DNA of 64,000 nucleotides from Medicago truncatula (lineage: Eukaryota > Streptophyta > Magnoliopsida > Fabales > Fabaceae). Each line of letters begins with the position of its first letter. Within the stretch, counting starts at the first letter, position 1. Shown here one piece after another: positions 57,981 through 64,000 of the stretch. A program made the translations under genes and the position numbers. The notes under the pieces were generated by a model. That model was not told where the DNA came from. It saw nothing but the letters and a program-made list of their open reading frames with translations, and made no database searches. Location of the stretch: positions 49,659,755 through 49,723,754 of the forward strand of contig NC_053048.1 in NCBI RefSeq assembly GCF_003473485.1. Reading direction: 5' to 3'.

Positions 57981-58769
57981 AATGAAAAAGACATGCTATC
58001 AAAAAAGGAACTGTTAGACGTTAAAAAATAGGATTCAACACTATATATTTGTTTTGAAAGTCATAATATTTCAGCAAAAACGAAAGTGACAATGGTTAAA
58101 GTTGCAAAGTGTTGTCATGTGTTACCCGATTCAATTCCCTACAAAAGGTTATGTCAGAACTATTTAACCGTTATTAGTATAATAAAAAATAAAAATAGAG
58201 ATAAAAATATCATAAGATATTACTCATATTAAACTATAGTTTCATCTAGAAAATTCGATTAATGAATCAAGAAATACAAAATAAGTTATGTTACATGTAG
58301 GTACTTCGATTAACGAATCAAGAAATACAAAATAAGTTATAAAAAAAAAAGGTTTATATATCAAATAAAACAACTAACATGACTACTAAATTGTCAATCC
58401 ATTTTTTTTCCTCATAATATATCAATATCATTTTTAAGACAAATTACTAATATTAAACCTTTTTATGAATAGGAAAGTAATGTAATACTCTAAAGTTTTC
58501 AACACGCAACATACTACACACCAACTATTTGGGTTTGACTTCTAAACAGTTTTTTTTTATTTTTTGGTCGAATACTTCTAAACTGTTACTTCAATGGAAA
58601 ATTCAAAAGAATACAAAAAATCATTCCATAGATGATAGTATAAAGTGTTCTCAATTAATCATAGAATAAATAAACACATTAACCAAAACTATTAAGTAAT
58701 CAAGCCGTTAGTATAAATGAATAATAATGAAAGTTCATCGAATTAACCAACACTTGCATAGTAAAAATA
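57981..58769. other. Intergenic DNA with a short direct-repeat insert
   Basis: AT-rich. GATTAA-GAATCAAGAAATACAA occurs at about 58256 and 58308, in a near-tandem duplication. ACTTCTAAAC-GTT at 58538 and 58574 flanks a 22-bp T-rich insert. No gene. Confidence 0.5.
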
Positions 58770-59043
58770 AGAGCAATGTTATATATCAAGAAAGATTTTA
58801 TTAAAAATTTTTTAAGAATGACATAGCAGAATAATCACCCTTATATTTTATCAAGAAATTGTCCTGAAATTAATGTTAGTCAATAAAATCTCAACCTGGC
58901 CGGAAATCAAGGGGTGGTGGATGTTATGTATTTTTTTTTTATGAAAAGTTAATAAATGAGACTGAAATCTAAGGGTGATTATTGTACCATGTCATTCTTG
59001 AATTTTTTTTGATAAAATCATTATTGATATCTAACATTTTCCT
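58770..59043. mobile_element. MITE with about 65-bp inverted repeats
   Basis: Left arm AATGTTATATATCAAGAAAG, AAGAATGACAT, AATAATCACCCTTA; the inverted right arm reads AATGTTAGATATCAATAATG, AAGAATGACAT, AATAATCACCCTTA. 274 bp, no coding frame. Superfamily not determined. Confidence 0.8.
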
Positions 59044-59245
59044 AAAAACAAAACCAAGGGAACTAATCAATTGAGTTTAAGTGATAAACCACTCCAACAA
59101 CAAAATATTTGCAAGAATCTGAACTAAATTTTAGGTAATATAATTCTTGATCGAATTTCATATTAATAAAACCATTTTCCCATGATAATCAAATTGTTAA
59201 CGATAAAAAAGTAAAAATAAATTGAGAAATTCTTGCGTAAAAACC

Positions 59246-59698
59246 GAGAAATTCTTGTATAGAAACGCATCTAACACTTGTCATTTACAAACAACGCATA
59301 AGAGTGTGACACATAATTAACTTAAAAAAAAAGAGTCCTTTTTTCTCTTTCTTCCACCACTGTTTCTCTCTCTTCAACCATTGTTTTCGGCTCAAGATCA
59401 TTGCTGCTATCCATGAACAGACGACTATTTAGAAGAAGAAAAAATCTTCATCTTCTTCCTATTAAGACTATCCTTAAATCCAACCCAAAGATACATCTCT
59501 TTCACTATTGTTCCTTAAATAGCATTGTTGTGCCTGAAAAAATGGATGATGGGAGAGAGAAGGAATGGTTTTTCATTTTTTTACTAAACAATTACTTTTT
59601 CAATTTTTAATGATGTGCCAGTTTTAATTACATGTCACACTCTTATTCGTTGTTTGTAAATGACAAATGTTAAATGCGTTTCTACACAAGAATTTCTC
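59246..59698. mobile_element. MITE with 70-bp arms enclosing gene-like sequence
   Basis: Arms GAGAAATTCTTGTATAGAAA and, inverted, GAGAAATTCTTGTGTAGAAA continue through CATTTACAAACAACG and AAGAGTGTGACA. The 453-bp element holds a CT-rich block (TTTCTTCCACCACTG) and a 69-codon frame (59401-59610) of unknown family. It may be a small gene-capturing element. A 22-bp partial copy of the left end precedes it (59224-59245). Confidence 0.75.
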
Positions 59699-60064
59699 AA
59701 CCAAGTAGATCAAATTGAACTTGTACGTGGAGAGAAATACTTAGACTTATAAGCTTGTTTTGATTAAATAAGATGTGTTTTGTAAAAAACTTTTTTCATT
59801 AGCTTGTATTGTTTTTTGAAAAGTTATTTCAAGTAACTTTTAGCTTTTTATATTTTCTTTCAATTTTAACCTTTTATTTATTTTATTTTGTTGTTTTTAA
59901 TTAAAAAAACTAACCACTTTCTAATATAACCGCTCACGTTCCTCTTAAAAAAACAAAACAAAACAAATTGCTCACGTTTTAGCATTCAGCAATAGTATAC
60001 ATGGCTTTTTAATTTTTCTTGTTCAATTTTTTTTTACCTCACTCTTAATTCGTATAATAAATAA

Positions 60065-61091
60065 GACTGGTGCTAGTCATACCTCAAAAAAAACTAGTTA
60101 CACCCAAATTTATTTAAAATTTTACAATAATACCAAAATTGTCCTCTTTATGTAAATTTTTAAAAATTCATCTTTTATGATCATTCTGAACCCTTACCCC
60201 CTTTCATCCACAAATCACGCAACAAATATCTGAATCAACATCTTTGTTATTGATCTGTAATATATTCATAAATGTTAGTGAATTTCATGAATTTCATTTT
60301 CAATGAGTTTATATTTGTTTATTGTTTGTTTTGGTATGAGATATGTTCAATTTAGGTTAGTGTAAATTAAGTTTGCTTATGTTCAATTTAGGTTAATGTA
60401 AATTTAGTTTACTTATGTCAATGTAAATTAAGTTTACTTATTATGTTTAATCTAGGTTAATATAAATTTAGTTTACTTTACGTTCAATCTAGGTTAGTGT
60501 AAATTCAGTTTACATGTATATAAGAGGTTAGTGTAAACTCAGTTTACTCAATCTAGGTTAATGCAAATTAAGTTTACTTATTCAATCTAGGTTAATGTAA
60601 ATTCAGTTTACTTATTCAATCTAGGTTAATGTAAATTCAGTTTACTTATGTTCAATCTAGGTTAATGTAAATTCAGTTTACTTATGTTTAATTTAGGTTA
60701 ATGTAAATTTAGTTTACTTATGTCAATGTAAATTAAGTTTACTTATGTTCAATTTAGGTTAATGTAAATTTAGTTTACTTATGTTCAATCTAGGTTAATG
60801 TAAATTTAGTTTACTTACGTTCAATCTAGATATAAAAGGTTATTGTAAATTCAGTTTACTCAATCTAGGTTAATGTAAATTAAGTTTACTTATGTTCAGT
60901 GAATGTAAATTCAGTTTACTTATTCAATTTAGGTTAATGTAAATTTAGTTTACTTATGTTCAATGTAAATTAAGTTTACTTATGTTCAATTTAGGTTAAT
61001 GTAAATTTAGTTTACTTATGTTCAACTTAGGGGTATATTAGTCATTATGGGGTGTAACTTGTTTTTTTTTGGGGTGTGACTAGCACCAGTC
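60065..61091. mobile_element. Mutator-type MITE with perfect 9-bp target duplication
   Basis: 1027 bp. Ends GACTGGTGCTAGTCATACCT and, inverted, GACTGGTGCTAGTCACACCC, with similarity for about 40 bp. AATAAATAA flanks both sides exactly (60056-60064 and 61092-61100). There is no transposase. Most of the interior is a minisatellite. Confidence 0.92.
60345..61030. repeat. 20-unit minisatellite inside the Mutator-type MITE
   Basis: The core AGTTTACTTATGTTCAATCT then AGGTTAATGTAAATT recurs with units of about 36 bp, plus shorter units of about 22-30 bp that lack the middle. I count 20 GTTTRC cores. Each unit holds a small inverted repeat, GTAAATT-AGTTTAC. Confidence 0.95.
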
Positions 61092-61445
61092 AATAAATAA
61101 TTATATATAAAATTTACCATAAATAGTGAAGCAAGTTTAGTTAAATAAGATTTATAAAAAAAGTTTTGTTAAATAAAAAATGTCAATTAAAATAATTTGA
61201 AATAAATTTAAATATTTAAAAAGAAAAACATTAAGTAATAAAAATTATATATGAGTTATAAAAAAAATTAAACAAACATGTTATTTTATATTTATCAGCC
61301 ACTTCAGCAGTTAATTTTACCAAACACTTTTAATTTTAATAAATTAACTTTTCAGCTATAAGCTACCAGCTATTAGCCATCAACTATAAGCTAGCTTATC
61401 AGCTAATAGCTTATTTTTACCAAACATACCCTTATTTAATCACAA

Positions 61446-61731
61446 GTATTTAGGCACAGACAATCACAATGATGCACTTGTTAGAAGACCCGCTCCTACT
61501 ATGATATTATCTCCGTCTGGAATGGGAGTGCGTCTTCTGTGTGATATATTTGTCCTCCACGTATGTACATTTCCATTTCCATTCTCATATGGATAAAATC
61601 CACTTGTGCCACGTCACCTCTCATTCTGTTTCTATTCTTTCCATTCCATTTTCTTTCTTCCAATCTTTCCCTCTTCTCCGTTTTCTTTGCGAATCTGAAA
61701 ATTTCCCTCCAATTTTCCTTCTCCTTCATTC
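61446..61731 (+). promoter_or_regulatory. Promoter and leader of the terminal gene
   Basis: The stretch has GCCACGTCACC (ACGT core) near 61608 and a CT-rich leader (TTTCTTCCAATC, CCCTCTTCTCC) before the start codon. No strong TATA box in the expected window. Confidence 0.45.
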
Positions 61732-63390
61732 ATGGCGGTTAAACTACGCCACAACAATTTTCCAACGTCAAGGTAATAATTAACTATATCTCTCTCTTTT
61801 TTGATTCTGTTCTGATGAATAATTGCAACTGAAAAGTACACAAATCAAGAATTTGTGTTCTTGGAAGAATTCACGCTATTTGTTTTCATTCTATTCAGCT
61901 TAGTTCTTGTTGCATAAAATTCTGATTCTGCGCGTATTTGTTTTTGATTGAATTTCTTTCAACAGTTCGTCGAATTCTTGGTTTTCGAAAGATCAACGCA
62001 ATGCAGACACAAAGGTGTTGAGCTTACACTGCCATTTACTAAACGAAGGAAGAAGTTTGAAAAAGCGACGTTTAACGCATCATGCTTTGTTTTGGAATTT
62101 GACTAGTGATAATGTTTTGGTGGATTATAGAAATTTTTCTTTGAAATTTTATAGACCTAAAAGAAAGGTAAAGAATCTGTTATTTGTATCTTCCGATGAA
62201 GGCGTTAGTGTTAATGAGGACTCTGATGGTAGCAGCACTAGTAATAATACGGACCTTGAGAAAATGAGGGTGAAATTGAATAGGCCATTGGTCGAAGATG
62301 ATTTCTGTGACAGGCTTCTGCAATGTTTATATGATGCTGCTAGGGTCTTTGAGTTGGAAATTAAAGAGCAGAACTCGCTCTCAAGACAATCTTGGTTTTC
62401 AATAGCTTGGTTTGGCGTAGACCGAATTGCGTGGGAGAAGACACTGTCATATCAGGTAAATTCAGAACTATTAGTTGATAATTATTATTTGGGATATTTT
62501 GTGTGAATTGTATGAAATGCATTTCTGAATAGGAAATCTTGACATTTTCGCATGTGAGATTTGATATATATACAAAATTATGTATACATGCTAGATGAAT
62601 AATAATAGGAAGAAGTGTTGCTACTTGCTGTAGGTTATACTAGCCTATATTGGTGTTCTGAGACACACTTACATTGACCTATTGAAACATTCAAACATAG
62701 TTATGATTATTTGAAGAAGCTTTCCATAATTAGACTCATTTTATAGATATGGAAGATTGATGAGTACGACCCTCCAAAACTTTAAAGTCACTAACTTGTT
62801 TGTTTTTCATTGGCTGGAGTTTTTTCGTGCCTTCGTACATGTTTATAAGAAGGCATGTTACATGTCTATGTTTTGAAGCAATGCTTAAGTTGACATCATT
62901 GCTTCTGTTGTATATTCAGACTAACAAGTTTAATAATTATCCAATTACCTAGATAGTTTTGCTAAGGCTCCCAAAGAACTGTTATTGATACTCAAGCTCT
63001 GACTACAGCTTTGGGTAAATTAGCACATTTTCTGTGTTTTTACTTTTTGAGATCTGGAATCATCTGTAGATTTGAAATATAATCCAAATGTTGATAATTT
63101 ATATCGTTGGCGCTAAATCGTATCTTGCTGACGCATAGATGTATTCTTCTGTGGTAAACCTGCCCTTGCTATTAGAACTGACACCATCCTTTTCCCAGCT
63201 TTACCATTCATCATATTCAATTGGACTCATTATTTCCACATTTTCCAATAATTTAATTTTATGCAAAACTGAGAATCAAGTTGAATTAATTCTCTCAGGC
63301 TGCTGTGTACTCCCTGTTGCAAGCTGCAAGTGAATTTTCATCCCAAAGTGATGGTAAAGACAAAAATGTCAATGTGTTTGTCCAAAGGAG
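61732..63390 (+). CDS. Unidentified plant protein, first three exons, runs off the window
   Basis: Exons 61732-61772, 61966-62455 and 63299-63390 join in frame for 207 codons plus two bases; the next donor (GTAGCA) is good, but no further exon lies before 64000. The protein starts MAVKLRHNNFPTSSSSNSWF. The first 90 residues are basic and Ser-rich with few acids, compatible with an organelle transit peptide. Then comes an acidic Ser-rich hinge (SSDEGVSVNEDSDGSSTSNN) and a helical region: DRLLQCLYDAARVFELEIKE, SWFSIAWFGVDRIAWEKTLS, YQAAVYSLLQAASEFSSQSD, NVNVFVQRR. Splicing and codon pattern look like a real, conserved gene, but I cannot name the family with confidence. Intron 2 (62456-63298) contains nothing recognised. 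Confidence 0.75.
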
Positions 63391-64000
63391 GTAGCATGTT
63401 GTTCGTGTTTTGGTTGGTTTTTTTTAATCAGTTTCTTTCCGATTACTCAGAAAAAAATGTAATAATTTTCTCAGAAGGATTTAGAAATACAAAACTTGTC
63501 ATTAATTGTGCAAAACACTTCTTCCTTTTATTGAATTATACCTTATTATGTGAAGATCATTTTTTGGGGCTGTTTCTCAAATTTTATGATAAGATAAAGT
63601 TATTGGCTGGCACAAGTGTTTTTTTATATTACTTATCACATCTTTAACATACGAAAGAACCTTTTGGGTTTGAACCATGGACAGCACATAGGCCAGCCTA
63701 TCTTTCGTTCAACTTCAACCTTTGATTAAAATATTAAGTGAAGTAAGGATTGATATTGAACTTGATACCACTTGGCTGTAAATGTGCTGATATGATGCTA
63801 TGGACCAACTTTGCCAAAAGCCAAAACTGGTAGGTGAAGGAACACACACAATTTCATTACATCTCTAGCAATGTATTTGAAATTTGTTATTTTTTAATAC
63901 CCCATTTCAAATTATTTGTTGTTTAAGGTTTTTTCACATGAATTAAGAAAATCAATTAATAACTTCACGATTGGAACAATTTTACTAAAGTGTCCTTATT
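63391..64000 (+). other. Probably intron 3 of the terminal gene
   Basis: Follows a GT donor at 63391. AT-rich with a 105-codon chance frame at 63330-63647 overlapping exon 3 in another phase. No exon with fitting splice sites was found before the edge. Confidence 0.5.

Larger units (their letters stand above)
59757..61445. mobile_element. hAT-like element, host of a nested MULE-MITE
   Basis: Inverted ends TTGATTAAATAAGATGTGTT and, from the right, TGTGATTAAATAAGGGTATG followed by TTTGGTAAAAATAAGC. The right arm is full of AGCTATAAGCTA-type words as in legume hAT MITEs. Interrupted at 60065-61091 by a Mutator-type element. No transposase frame. Confidence 0.6.

Noticed and set aside
60345-61030. 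Regularly spaced repeats resembling a CRISPR array
   Set aside because: The intervening bases are themselves repeated, the unit length varies, and the array sits inside a plant MITE with a 9-bp duplication.

Overview
This is plant nuclear DNA. The genes have short exons split by AT-rich GT-AG introns, intergenic DNA is strongly AT-rich, and Stowaway, hAT and Mutator MITEs, LINE and SINE pieces and a Ty3/gypsy remnant are scattered between the genes. The protein families and the repeat style suggest a papilionoid legume such as Medicago or Trifolium. That placement is an inference, because no species marker was compared.

Host genes from left to right: a three-exon NAC transcription factor (+, 1098-2408); a VPS55-type endosomal membrane protein (-, 11753-14959); the spliceosomal-type cyclophilin CYP18-2 (-, 16364-19095), head-to-head across only 207 bp with an ELM1-type mitochondrial fission factor (+, 19303-22782); the mRNA decapping factor DCP1 (+, 28374-31854); a small RRM protein with a transit-like N-terminus (+, 36495-38050); two tRNA-Lys(UUU) genes (-, 43884-44099); an intronless F-box protein with a C-terminal membrane anchor (-, 52004-53005); and the first three exons of an unidentified conserved-looking gene that leaves the window at the right edge (+, from 61732). 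Exon joins were worked out by hand; except for one VPS55 acceptor, all of them keep frame.

The rest is dominated by mobile DNA. Notable items are a foldback Mutator-like element in the DCP1 promoter that carries three CACGTG G-boxes; a broken Ty3/gypsy element with three tandem LTR copies at one end; a degenerate MULE with palindromic subterminal motifs; a candidate Helitron (47473-51497) carrying two tandem B3-domain-like fragments, whose terminal CTAG has been split by a Stowaway MITE; and a Mutator-type MITE with a perfect 9-bp duplication that contains a 20-unit minisatellite and lies inside an older hAT-like element. A 183-bp MITE family occurs six times, and at least a dozen ultra-short A/T-rich inserts sit between 10-20 bp direct repeats.

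The housekeeping genes act in separate processes (endosomal sorting, splicing, mitochondrial division, mRNA decay, RNA binding, protein turnover). Apart from the CYP18-2/ELM1 divergent pair, nothing suggests that neighbours are functionally grouped.
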